Of a DNA stretch of 64,000 bases, positions 44,159-52,222 are shown piece after piece. The notes under the pieces are model-generated. The model saw nothing but the letters and a program-made list of their open reading frames with translations, had not been told where the DNA came from and ran no database searches. The stretch comes from Natronococcus sp. AD-5. Lineage in GTDB: Archaea > Halobacteriota > Halobacteria > Halobacteriales > Natrialbaceae. The stretch spans positions 744,001-808,000 of the forward strand of contig NZ_CP132294.1 in NCBI RefSeq assembly GCF_030734285.1, in the 5' to 3' direction. The position numbers and the translations under genes were made by a program. Every line of letters starts with the position of its first letter. Positions within the stretch are counted from its first letter, which is position 1.

Positions 44159-44398
44159 ATGACCGACGAACCCAGCACGGAGACCGACGACGAGCGGGAA
44201 CAGTTCGCGGATCAGGACCCCGACGACGATCCGTCCACCGATTCCGAATCCGGTGACGGCGAGGAAGCGACCGGCGACGCCATCGAGGGTGACGAGAGCG
44301 GCGAATCGGACCCGCAACAGGATCGGGAACGCGCCGAGGCGGAGGCGAGGCCGTCGACCCCGACGAGGACGCGTAGGGGAGCGACGAGACGACGCTGA
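44159..44398 (+). CDS. acidic low-complexity hypothetical protein, possible 3' frameshift
   Basis: A 79-residue protein made mostly of D, E, S and G (TDEPSTETDDEREQFADQDP at the start). The last 17 residues switch abruptly to Arg/Thr/Pro (RPSTPTRTRRGATRRR), while the next frame reads GEAVDPDEDA and stops at 44376, which is the style expected for such a protein. A one-base shift near 44345 is therefore likely. The upstream TAGCATAATACG may be its promoter. Confidence 0.5.
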   Translation: MTDEPSTETDDEREQFADQDPDDDPSTDSESGDGEEATGDAIEGDESGESDPQQDRERAEAEARPSTPTRTRRGATRRR

Positions 44399-44502
44399 GT
44401 ACCGGAACGACGACCCCGCTCGCCGCGTCAGTCACGGCTGGTTCCCCGGCCCTGTCAGTCGCTGGCACGCGGCTTATCCGGGCGCTTCCTGTACGACCGG
44501 CT

Positions 44503-45444
44503 ATGTCAAAACGTCCGACCGGCACGTCGATGGACGACGACCGATTGCACGAACTCAGAGAGACCGACGAGACGGCCGCGTCGACGCTCGCGATCGACGT
44601 CTCGGCGCTCGCCGACCGGATGCGAGCGAGTCCCGGCGACCCGATCGACTGGGCCGTCGACGACGACGAGCGCGAGGACCTCCCGATGCTCGTCTTGAGC
44701 GCGATCGACGAAGAAGCGACGGGAGAGGCCCCGTACGCGCGCCAGCTCCGCGAGGAAGGGGAAGCCGTCGTCGCACCCGTTCCAGATGCGCTCCTCGAGG
44801 CGGACCCGCCCGACGGCCTCGGGCTCGATCTCGCCGCGTACGACGAGAGCCGGGCGCTCCTGTTCGACGCCGTGACGACCGACGAGACGATCGGACTCGT
44901 TCCGGTCCGGTTCAGCGACGGCGAACCGTTCGCGGCGGATCCGCTCCCGGGCGTCGCCGAGGACAGCGACCCCGTCGCGGAGGAGACGCTCGAGCACGAG
45001 TCCGGCGGCGATCCGACGCCGCGACTCGAGACGATCTCCGCGCCGGTCGACGCCGACCTGCTCGAGTCGGTGCTGGCCGACGCCGACGCGTCCGACTCGG
45101 ACGTCGTCGGAATCCTCGAGGCGATCGACCGCCACGACGCCGTCGGCCCGGACGATATCGTCTCGGCGTACCCGCCCCTCTCGGTCGGGGGCCGGGTTTG
45201 CTGCCTCCTCGGGGAGGGGTTCTGGACGAGCGAGATGGCGCCGCGACTCGAGGCGGTCGGCGTCGACGTCGGCGACGACGCGCTCGAGGTCGCCCGCGAG
45301 GTCCACGAACGGCAGGCGGAGCAGCTGATCGAAACGGCGGGCGAACCCGAGTACCGCGACGCGACGTCGGAGTACGAGGTCGCGGTCACCGGGGAGCGCG
45401 ATACCGCCGAGTGGGAAGTCTCGGAGCCGGGGACGAGTCGCTGA
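44503..45444 (+). CDS. haloarchaeal hypothetical protein
   Basis: A 313-residue acidic protein that I cannot assign. It is mostly helical, with repeated short motifs such as LLESVLADADASDSDVVGIL near 175, AYPPLSVGGRVCCLLGEGFW near 220, and a helical end VAREVHERQAEQLIETAGEP. The GGCTTATCC box 27 nt upstream supports the ATG at 44503; MDDDRLHELRE nine codons later is an alternative. There are no membrane segments. Confidence 0.65.
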   Translation: MSKRPTGTSMDDDRLHELRETDETAASTLAIDVSALADRMRASPGDPIDWAVDDDEREDLPMLVLSAIDEEATGEAPYARQLREEGEAVVAPVPDALLEADPPDGLGLDLAAYDESRALLFDAVTTDETIGLVPVRFSDGEPFAADPLPGVAEDSDPVAEETLEHESGGDPTPRLETISAPVDADLLESVLADADASDSDVVGILEAIDRHDAVGPDDIVSAYPPLSVGGRVCCLLGEGFWTSEMAPRLEAVGVDVGDDALEVAREVHERQAEQLIETAGEPEYRDATSEYEVAVTGERDTAEWEVSEPGTSR

Positions 45445-45684
45445 GCTGAAACGGGCTTCGATCGCGTCGCGTCCGTTCGCGGCCGTGCCGTCCTCTTTCA
45501 CGACCCGGCGCAGGCGAGCGCTCGGCGTAATTCGTTTTCCTACCGCTCCGGGCAGTGACGCAGTAGCGCGTTCTTCGCGGTGCTGCGGTACGCCCTGCGC
45601 GAGGTGACCGTCGTCGATCTCGAGTACCACCACTCGAGCACCGCGATCGGGCGCGAAAAACCGTCGCCGACCCCCTCGTACCGT

Positions 45685-46760
45685 TCAGTTCTCGCGAACG
45701 TTTCCGACGACGATCGAGTGAGCCTCGACGTCCTCGAGTAACGCACCCCAGCCGCCGACCTCGTAGCGTTCGTCGTCGGTCTCGAGCACGAAGTTCGCCG
45801 CTTCGGCGAAGGAGGCGAGCGACGGACTCGCCTCGGCGCCGGCGTACGTAGCGTCGGTGACGTGCCCGTCGAGGGCCACGTCCGCTCCCGTCGAACGATC
45901 CCGTCCCTCGACGCGCACGCGGACGTCGCGACCGGCGTCGACGTGAGGTGCGATGTCGGCGAGACAGTTCCGCATATCGGTGTACGTCGCCGGCCACTTC
46001 GCGTCGCGGGCGGAGTAGAGCGCGTCCCAGGATTCCCAGATCGCGGTCTGGTAGTACCAGTCGAAGAGCTGCGAGAGGGAATCGTCGTCGACGAGAACGC
46101 CGTACTCCTCCCCCCCGGGGCGTCGTTTCATCGGTGCGAAGCAGATCCTGGTTCGGTCGGAGAGGACCAGAAACGGCGTCGGGAGCCGACGGTGCCTGAC
46201 TTCGGTCGCGACGCCTGCGAAGCGCTATTCCGGATCGTCGAGGGAGACGTCCGTCAAACCCGTCGTGATCGTCACCTTCACCACGACGCCGCGGTCGAGC
46301 GCCGCCGCGAGGTCGTCGCGGAGTTGCTCGTACTGTTCGAGGGACGTCGCGACCTCCACTTCGTACTCGGCGTTCTCGACGGCTTCGCGGGCGTGATCGA
46401 GCACCGTCCGGAATCGTTTGACGACGCCGACGGTGTGGTCGTGGTCGCTCGGCTTCTGCCAGCGCTCTTCGAGTTCCTCGGCGGCCGCGGACATGAGCTT
46501 CGCCTGATCGGTGATCTCCTCGATGACGTCCGAGGGATCGCTCGCTTCGGCGCGCAGCGTCCCCTCCTGGTAGAGTTCGACGTAGCTCCGCGTCTCGAGT
46601 TCGCGGAGGATGTCGTAGATGCGCGCCTGTGGAACGTCGGAGCGCTCGGAGACTTCGACGGCGGTCGCAGAGCCGAGTTCGACGAGGTCAGGTACGCGTC
46701 GGCCTCGTACTGCGTGAGACCGGACCGTTCGAGGACGTCCCTGAGCGTCGAGGTATCCAT
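45685..46760 (-). pseudogene. trmB: TrmB family sugar-responsive regulator, broken by a frameshift and an in-frame TAG
   Basis: Three pieces read as one TrmB. MDTSTLRDVLERSGLTQYEA (from 46760) leads into DLVELGSATAVEVSERSDVP only after a one-base shift near 46686-46690 (ACCTC where ACCCTC is expected). That frame runs through the HTH and coiled linker to SLDDPE, then meets TAG at 46225-46227. Beyond the stop, in the same frame, come EVRHRRLPTPFLVLSDRTR and YGVLVDDDSLSQLFDWYYQT, the standard TrmB effector domain, ending GNVREN. Both lesions argue for a dead gene. A 148-residue C-terminal frame starting at 46131 survives, but is probably not functional. Confidence 0.8.
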
Positions 46761-47023
46761 GTGAGCTGACTGGTATCACGGACCTGTAAACAGTTCAGAG
46801 TTATAGCGTTGCTGGCTGTGACAATTTGTTTCCGCTCGCGAGTGGAGACGAGTTCACCCGAACCGGACGGTTCCCTTCCCGCCGGTTCGGCGGACCCCGC
46901 GTCAGCTCCGACGGTCATCAAATCGAACGAATAATCCACGATCGTGCACATGTTGTGGTTCTCGAGACCGAATATGAGCACGAATCCGAGAATTAATTAC
47001 GCTCGCGACCGCCCACTCGAGTG

Positions 47024-47917
47024 ATGACCGAGATCATCGATGGCAAGGCCGTCGCGAGCGAGATCCGTGACGACCTGACCGATGCGATCGAGACGCTGGC
47101 CGACGCCGGCGCGCGCCCGGGGCTGGCGACGGTTCTGATGGGAGACGATCCCGCGAGCCAGACGTACGTCACCATGAAGCAGCGCGACTGCGAGGAGGTC
47201 GGAATCGAGAGCGTTCACGTCGACGTCGACGGCGACGCCCCGCCCGAAGAGCTGTACGACGCGATCGCCGACCTCAACGACGATCCGTCCGTCCACGGGT
47301 ACATCGTCCAGGCGCCCGTTCCGGACCACGTCGACTACCGCGAGGTGATCCGCCGGGTCGACCCCCGCAAGGACGTCGACGGGTTTCACCCGGAGAACGT
47401 CGGCCGGCTCGTCGCCGGCGACGCCCGGTTCCGACCGTGTACGCCCCACGGCGTCCAGAAGCTGCTCGAGTCCGCCGGCGTCGAGACCGAGGGCGCGGAC
47501 GTGACGATCGTCGGCCGCTCGGAGATCGTCGGCAAGCCGCTGGCGAACCTGCTGATCCGGAAGGCCGACGACGGCAACGCGACGGTCACCGTCTGTCACT
47601 CCCGGACGGAGAACCTCGCGGAGAAGACCCGCCGGGCGGACGTCGTCGTCGCGGCCGCGGGCGCGCCCGAACTGATCGACGGTTCGATGATCGGCGAGGG
47701 AGCGGTCGTGATCGACGTCGGCGTCAACCGGGTCGACGCGGACACCGAGAAAGGGTACGAACTCGTCGGCGACGTCGAGTTCGAGAGCGCGAAGGAGCGA
47801 GCGAGCGCGATCACGCCGGTCCCCGGCGGCGTCGGCCCGATGACCCGCGCGATGCTGCTCTACAACACGGTCAAAGCGGCGAGCCGGCAGGAAGACGTGG
47901 CCGTCGACCTTCCCTGA
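47024..47917 (+). CDS. folD: bifunctional methylenetetrahydrofolate dehydrogenase/cyclohydrolase
   Basis: A 297-residue enzyme that oxidises methylene-THF and hydrolyses methenyl-THF. Typical residues are SQTYVTMKQRDCEEVGIESV near 45 (Tyr and Lys of the active site), VQAPVPDHVDYREVIRRVDP, DVDGFHPENVGRLVAGD near 121, PCTPHGVQKLLE, and the cofactor loop VGRSEIVGKPLANLLIRK near 165. The ATG at 47024 is preferred to the GTG before it because of a TAATTA box about 27 nt upstream. Confidence 0.95.
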   Translation: MTEIIDGKAVASEIRDDLTDAIETLADAGARPGLATVLMGDDPASQTYVTMKQRDCEEVGIESVHVDVDGDAPPEELYDAIADLNDDPSVHGYIVQAPVPDHVDYREVIRRVDPRKDVDGFHPENVGRLVAGDARFRPCTPHGVQKLLESAGVETEGADVTIVGRSEIVGKPLANLLIRKADDGNATVTVCHSRTENLAEKTRRADVVVAAAGAPELIDGSMIGEGAVVIDVGVNRVDADTEKGYELVGDVEFESAKERASAITPVPGGVGPMTRAMLLYNTVKAASRQEDVAVDLP

Positions 47918-47945
47918 TCGAGTCCCTCGAGTCGCAGGCCTCTTC

Positions 47946-48671
47946 TCACTTCGTTTCGCCGAACTCGAGCCCCTCGAGTCGGTCCTGCGCCCGCGCGAAC
48001 GCGAGGTCGTCGCCGCGCAGTCCGTCCGCGAGGTCGCGGGTCGCGTCGACCAGCCGCTCGGCCGTTCGCGGCTCGACGTCGCCGTCGAGCATCCGGATGC
48101 GCTTGACGTGTTCGCCGAGCGTCTCCAAGGCGCCGCGTTCGGCCGGCGTCAGGTCCCGGTCCTCGGCCCAGGTCCGGACGTCACGACGGTACTCGCGAAC
48201 CGCGTTCGCGTACGCGAGCCCGCGGGCGTCCCGGAGCGTCGGCGGAACCTCGTCGATCGGCGGCCGCTCGCCCTCGTCGGCGTCGCGCAACAGCGAGAGG
48301 AAGTACAGTTCCTCGCGCTCCTCGAGGCGAACCTCGCGGCCGACGACGTCGGCGACGTGTAACAGTTCGGTCGCCGCCAGGTAGGTATCGTCGAGTTCGC
48401 GGAGGTCCCCGGCGTTGATGAAGCCGCGCCGACGAACGTACTTGCGTGCGTGCTCGCGCGCTCGATCCGCGAGTTCGTCGGTCGAAACCTCGTCGATGGC
48501 GTTTCGCGCTGCGGTGAGGTCGAACTCGACGGTGAGGTCCGTGTGTTCCGTTCGGTCGTCGAGTCCCACGCTGCGGAGACTTCCGCAGGCCGGACAGCCG
48601 ACGCTGCCGGTCTCGTAGTACGACCAGCGCGTCCCGCAGTCCTTGCACTCGCGCTCGCCCCGGATCTTCAT
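47946..48671 (-). CDS. zinc-ribbon hypothetical protein (DUF7117-like)
   Basis: A 241-residue haloarchaeal protein with an N-terminal zinc ribbon (ECKDCGTRWSYYETGSVG, then CPACGSLRSV) and a long helical remainder (RAREHARKYVRRRGFINAGD near 68, AANAVREYRRDV-like NAVREYRRDVRTWAEDRDLT near 155). It may bind nucleic acid through the ribbon; the function is unknown. It converges on folD with a 28-nt gap. Confidence 0.75.
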   Translation of the reverse strand: MKIRGERECKDCGTRWSYYETGSVGCPACGSLRSVGLDDRTEHTDLTVEFDLTAARNAIDEVSTDELADRAREHARKYVRRRGFINAGDLRELDDTYLAATELLHVADVVGREVRLEEREELYFLSLLRDADEGERPPIDEVPPTLRDARGLAYANAVREYRRDVRTWAEDRDLTPAERGALETLGEHVKRIRMLDGDVEPRTAERLVDATRDLADGLRGDDLAFARAQDRLEGLEFGETK

Positions 48672-48715
48672 GCGCGACGCTACGGTCGGACGCCAAAAAG
48701 ACCCACCGACCCGCG

Positions 48716-49728
48716 CTACGAGTCGCGGAGTAAGGGGAGGCCGGCGGCCGCCCCGCCGACGGCGATCGTGAGCCAGTACGTACAGGCCCGGTAGACGAGC
48801 GCGATCGTCAGCGCGGCCGCCGGCTCGAGCCCGCCGAGGGTCGTGAGGACGGCCGTGACCATCGCTTCGGCGCCGCCGGTGCCGCTGGGCGCAGGGACCA
48901 CCGAACCGAGCTTCCCGAACGCGACGGCGAGGACGACGACCGACAGCGGGAGGCGGTACCCGAGCGACGTCGCCCCGATGTACGCCGGGAGCACGAGAAA
49001 GACTACCCCGAAATGGGCGTAGACGGCCGCGACGACCACGGTGCCCCCGTCGGCCGCGATCGTGTCAATGGTTTCGTAGATCCCCTCGAGACGATGCCGG
49101 ACTGATTCCGCGGTGAGGCGCTCGTCGAACCGGGCGGGGAACCGACCGCCGAGACGGCGGACGACGCTCGTTGTACCCAGTACGAACGCGTACACGGCTT
49201 CGGGTCGCCGTACGACGAGACCGACGACGGTGACGACGGCGAGAAACAGCCCGCCGAAGGCCGCGAACTGGTCGATCAGGCCGTCGCCGAACGCGTCGTC
49301 GGCGACGATCAGCCCGAGCGCGACGAAGCCGAACGTGTAGTAGGGAACGTAGTTCAGCAGATCCGCGGAGAGGACGCTCGCGAGCCCGTCCTCGTAGGCC
49401 ATCCCCTCGTCCCGGGAGACCAGCGCTGGTAGGCGACGAACGGCTCGGTCGCGATCTAGCCGTGCGGCGTGACGTACTTGACGAACATCGCCGTCAGAAA
49501 CAACCCTGCGATCCGGTCGCGGGAGACCGTCTCGTCGGTCAGCGAGAGGAACCGATCCCAGACCAGCCCGCGAAACAGCGCGAGGAGCCCGGAGAGAACG
49601 CCGCGTGCGAGGATGCGAAAATCCGCCTCCAAGAGCTCCGCGATGAGGTCCCGGCCGCCGACGGTACCTATCAGGTCCGCGAGGAGGAAAACGGCGAACG
49701 TGAACCCGACCGCGATCCGTCGTTTCAC
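48716..49728 (-). pseudogene. lysylphosphatidylglycerol synthase/flippase-like (UPF0104) membrane protein, interrupted
   Basis: The N-terminal part from 49728 (MKRRIAVGFTFAVFLLADLI, ending FVKYVTPHG) stops at TAG. The same frame goes on IATEPFVAY, then a 5-base insertion shifts the frame; the remainder VSRDEGMAYEDGLASVLSAD continues to the end through several membrane helices and the family SGTGGAEAMVTAVL motif (PAPSGTGGAEAM). The insertion near 49416-49427 creates a perfect palindrome ACCAGCGCTGGT. A C-terminal fragment beginning at 49402 remains open, but lacks the first helices. Confidence 0.78.
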
Positions 49729-50033
49729 AATACTATCGCCGTACTAGGTGTTCAACTATTTTGTCATCCCATCCAGATTTTACCGATGGAAGCGTCTCGC
49801 TGCGCTGTGGGTCTCTTCGCGTAATAGCCGTTTTTCTCGGGTAATAGCTGTTTTTCGCCCGACATTCGCGGGTACGGTGCAACGACAAACGGTTTTAGTA
49901 TCGTGATAGTTACGCTCGAGAAACGATATACGCTCGATGATGGTCACGAGATCCTGTCTACTTTTCAATATGTAATTAACGTACGGCAGATGCAGGCCAC
50001 ATCGAAACCAACGTGAGCGTTCTACCGGGAGAC
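49729..50033. other. intergenic region with a short tandem repeat
   Basis: About 305 nt without a gene. GTAATAGCCGTTTTTCTCGG is followed directly by GTAATAGCTGTTTTTCGCCC (49821-49860), a 20-bp tandem repeat with T5 runs that could act as an archaeal terminator. AATATGTAATTAAC near 49968 is a candidate promoter element for the lipoprotein. Confidence 0.45.
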
Positions 50034-50660
50034 ATGTCCCGCCCAGAACTCAACCGACGCAAGTTCGTTGCCGCAGCAGGTACCGCAAGCGCGCTCGTCC
50101 TCGCCGGCTGTGCCGACGAGGGCCCCGGTGACGAGGCAGACGAGATGGAAAACGGCGAAGAGCCGGCCGGCGACGGCGAAGAAGACGACGACACGATGGG
50201 CGATGACGGGGACGAGACGTACACGCTGACGGTAACCGTCGAAGACGAGGACGGTGAACCCGCCGAAGGCGCAACCGTCACCCTCGAGGAGGCGGATACG
50301 AGCGGCGACGAGATGGAAGACGGCGAAACGGGCGACGGCAATGAGACGAGTGAAGGTAATGAGACGGGTGAAGGCAATGAAACGAGCGAAGACGACGACG
50401 CGATGGGCGACGATGATAACGAGACGGAAAGTGGCGAAGACGACGGAACCGGTGGGGAAAATGGAACCGGTGAGGAAGACGAAACCGACGAGAACGGCGA
50501 AGTCGAGTTCGAGGACCTCGAGGACGGCGAGTACACCGTTACCGCCGAACACGAGGGCCAGGAGGCCGAAGAGGACGTCGAGATAGATGGCGACGACGAG
50601 GAAGTTACGCTGACGCTCGGCGAGGAGGGCGAAACCACCGGGTCCGGCGAGGACGAATAG
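50034..50660 (+). CDS. Tat lipoprotein with acidic, N-glycosylation-rich stalk and Ig-like domain
   Basis: A 208-residue exported lipoprotein. The signal is LNRRKFVAAAGTASALVLAG then Cys. A beta-sandwich half (TYTLTVTVEDEDGEPAEGAT) is interrupted by a long acidic insert with a threefold GNETSE/GNETGE/GNETSE repeat (50337-50390) and further NET and NGT sites, five N-x-T sequons in all. The fold then resumes (EVEFEDLEDGEYTVTAEHEG), like a carboxypeptidase-regulatory domain. The ATG at 50034 fits the Tat signal better than the upstream frame start. It is probably a surface-anchored glycoprotein. Confidence 0.78.
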   Translation: MSRPELNRRKFVAAAGTASALVLAGCADEGPGDEADEMENGEEPAGDGEEDDDTMGDDGDETYTLTVTVEDEDGEPAEGATVTLEEADTSGDEMEDGETGDGNETSEGNETGEGNETSEDDDAMGDDDNETESGEDDGTGGENGTGEEDETDENGEVEFEDLEDGEYTVTAEHEGQEAEEDVEIDGDDEEVTLTLGEEGETTGSGEDE

Positions 50661-50987
50661 GAAGAGGACGACGGCCTCTGATCGCCAGTCACCACACGGA
50701 TCGATCGAACCGACGACGCGTCTGATCCGGTTTTTCGACCCGAACCGAGATCGGTAGCCGACGCCGGGGCGCTGGAACCGAACGGCGACGACCGACTCGA
50801 GGTCTCGATACTACCCGCACACGTCCGTGCGAAGTGATCCCAAGTCGGCTATTAGAACCTCGAAAAGCACCACTTACCGGTGAAACGAACGCGCGTAGCG
50901 CTCGGGAACCGAATCCGGTCGTGCCAATGGCTCACTAGCGGCCGACCACGGCGAGCTTTTTTGCGTGTCACAGGGGTAGTGGTGCAT
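50661..50987. other. intergenic region, nothing recognised
   Basis: About 330 nt after the lipoprotein. I see no gene or strong repeat. The right end holds AGCTTTTTTGCGTG (50952-50965), a likely promoter of the small gene that starts at 50988. Confidence 0.4.
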
Positions 50988-51134
50988 ATGCGCGACGAGG
51001 AAGAAATTCGCGAGCAGTACGAGTTCCTCGAGGAGCAACTCGAGAGCGAAGAGATGCGACACGACGGCGTCAGAGAGATGTTTACCTACTACAAGCGCGC
51101 GCTCGGCTGGGTGCTCGAGGAGGAACACATCTGA
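50988..51134 (+). CDS. small acidic helical protein (48 aa)
   Basis: The protein begins MRDEEEIREQYEFLEEQLES and continues to FTYYKRALGWVLEEEHI. It looks like two amphipathic helices, is conserved-looking in haloarchaeal style and has unknown function. A T-rich box about 28 nt upstream supports the start. Confidence 0.6.
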   Translation: MRDEEEIREQYEFLEEQLESEEMRHDGVREMFTYYKRALGWVLEEEHI

Positions 51135-51484
51135 GCGGCGCCGCTCGGCGGAACGTCTCACCGCGTCGGTCGGTTGCGACACATTTAAGTATGGAGAGCG
51201 GAATCTTTCAATTGACGCTTCGCTTGGAGGGCCGAAGCGTCAGCGGGGACCAATTCAGGGCGGCAAGCGGTCGTGCGACACTTTTCCGTCGCGCGACCTG
51301 CTTTCCTGTTTACTGTCGATAACTCGAGTTCGAGTGACCAGCAGTTCGTTTTCTCGCGTCCTCGCTATCGCCGACGAGCGACGGCGGGGCAGATACCGGT
51401 GCGAACGAGACGTACTGTAAACATGAAATCGGAATTATGTATGCGCGGATGCGGTACTTATCACCGTTGTTACCATTTGAAACT
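51135..51484. other. AT-rich intergenic region with a promoter-linked hairpin
   Basis: No gene is supported here. CATTTAAGTA (51182-51191) would start a transcript near 51213, exactly where a perfect 10-bp hairpin begins: TGACGCTTCG (51213-51222) and CGAAGCGTCA (51233-51242), with a 10-nt loop that exposes GGAGG. This could be a small RNA; the evidence is structural only. Confidence 0.35.
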
Positions 51485-51579
51485 GGTCGAAACAGCTATC
51501 TTCGATGGTAATATCCCTGTTTCGGTCGAAACAACCCGATAGCCTTATTAAAATTCGACAGTAAGTACGGGTGGTACTT
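51485..51579 (+). promoter_or_regulatory. palindromic operators upstream of the PadR gene
   Basis: GGTCGAAACA occurs at 51485-51494 and 51524-51533; the second is part of a perfect 16-bp palindrome TGTTTCG-GT-CGAAACA (51518-51533). A second inverted repeat AAGTAC-GGGTG-GTACTT (51563-51579) overlaps the predicted transcript start of the PadR gene, after the TATA-like TTATTAAAAT (51546-51555). Autoregulation is a fair inference. Confidence 0.5.
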
Positions 51580-51584
51580 TCCCA

Positions 51585-51860
51585 ATGTACGACCTGACAG
51601 GATTCCAGCGTGATCTGCTCTACGTCATCGCTGGCGAGGAGGAGCCCCACGGACTAGCGATCAAGGAGGAACTCGAACAGTACTACGAGAAAGAGATCCA
51701 CCACGGCCGCCTCTATCCGAACCTCGATACGCTCGTCGACAAAGGTCTCGTCGAGAAGGGGCGCCGAGATCGGCGGACCAACTTCTATACACTCACCCGC
51801 CGCGGTCGTCGCGAGCTCGAGGCGCGCAGAGAGTGGGAAGCCCAGTACGTCGATCTGTGA
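51585..51860 (+). CDS. PadR family transcriptional regulator
   Basis: A 91-residue winged-helix protein, essentially only the DNA-binding domain: LTGFQRDLLYVIAGEEEPHG at residues 4-23, IKEELEQYYEKEIHHGRLYP as the recognition region, and KGRRDRRTNFYTLTRRGRRE as the wing. The C-terminal dimerisation domain is short or missing. It resembles haloarchaeal PadR-type stress regulators such as RosR, but I cannot claim orthology. It has palindromic candidate operators immediately upstream. Confidence 0.85.
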   Translation: MYDLTGFQRDLLYVIAGEEEPHGLAIKEELEQYYEKEIHHGRLYPNLDTLVDKGLVEKGRRDRRTNFYTLTRRGRRELEARREWEAQYVDL

Positions 51861-51864
51861 GAGC

Positions 51865-52056
51865 GTGGTCGCCGCACGGACGGTTCCGGCCCCCGTTGGA
51901 CTGGCGGTCGGGCTCCTCGTGAGCCTCGCCGCCCGAATCTCTCTCGAGGCGGTCCTGCTCTTCGCGTCCCTTCCGTTCGTTCCGTTTCTCTTCCCGGGCC
52001 GAGGAGAGTCGCAAACCGAATCCGATCGTCGGCACCGTCCGGGCTGTACCTTCTAA
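51865..52056 (+). CDS. possible small membrane protein next to PadR
   Basis: A 63-residue frame with a GTG start 5 nt after the PadR stop. It has a hydrophobic stretch with two parts (PVGLAVGLLVSLAAR and LEAVLLFASLPFVPFLFPG) and a polar tail. Co-transcription with PadR is likely from spacing. No homolog is recognised, so it remains tentative. Confidence 0.45.
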   Translation: MVAARTVPAPVGLAVGLLVSLAARISLEAVLLFASLPFVPFLFPGRGESQTESDRRHRPGCTF

Positions 52057-52222
52057 ACAACGGCTACGGAGTATCCCGTCGGCTGCAACTGTTCGGAGGA
52101 TTCTCCAGGCAGTCTCGACGAATCCGATTCACTATGTGCGCTCATCGGCTCACCACTCCGGACGCCGTTCGGGCTCGACGGCCGGCACGTCGTTTATGTA
52201 TTGTCGCGGTGAACTACGTGAA

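Noticed and set aside
45540-45746. 68-codon minus-strand frame partly overlapping the 3' end of the trmB pseudogene
   Set aside because: The part outside trmB ends in LEWWYSRSTTVTSRRAYRST and looks faintly protein-like, but there is no start, promoter or known family to support it.
46225-46227. In-frame TAG in trmB read as pyrrolysine
   Set aside because: A separate frameshift in the same gene, and a second gene with TAG plus frameshift, point to decay. No Pyl genes are visible, and non-methylotrophic haloarchaea are not known to use Pyl.
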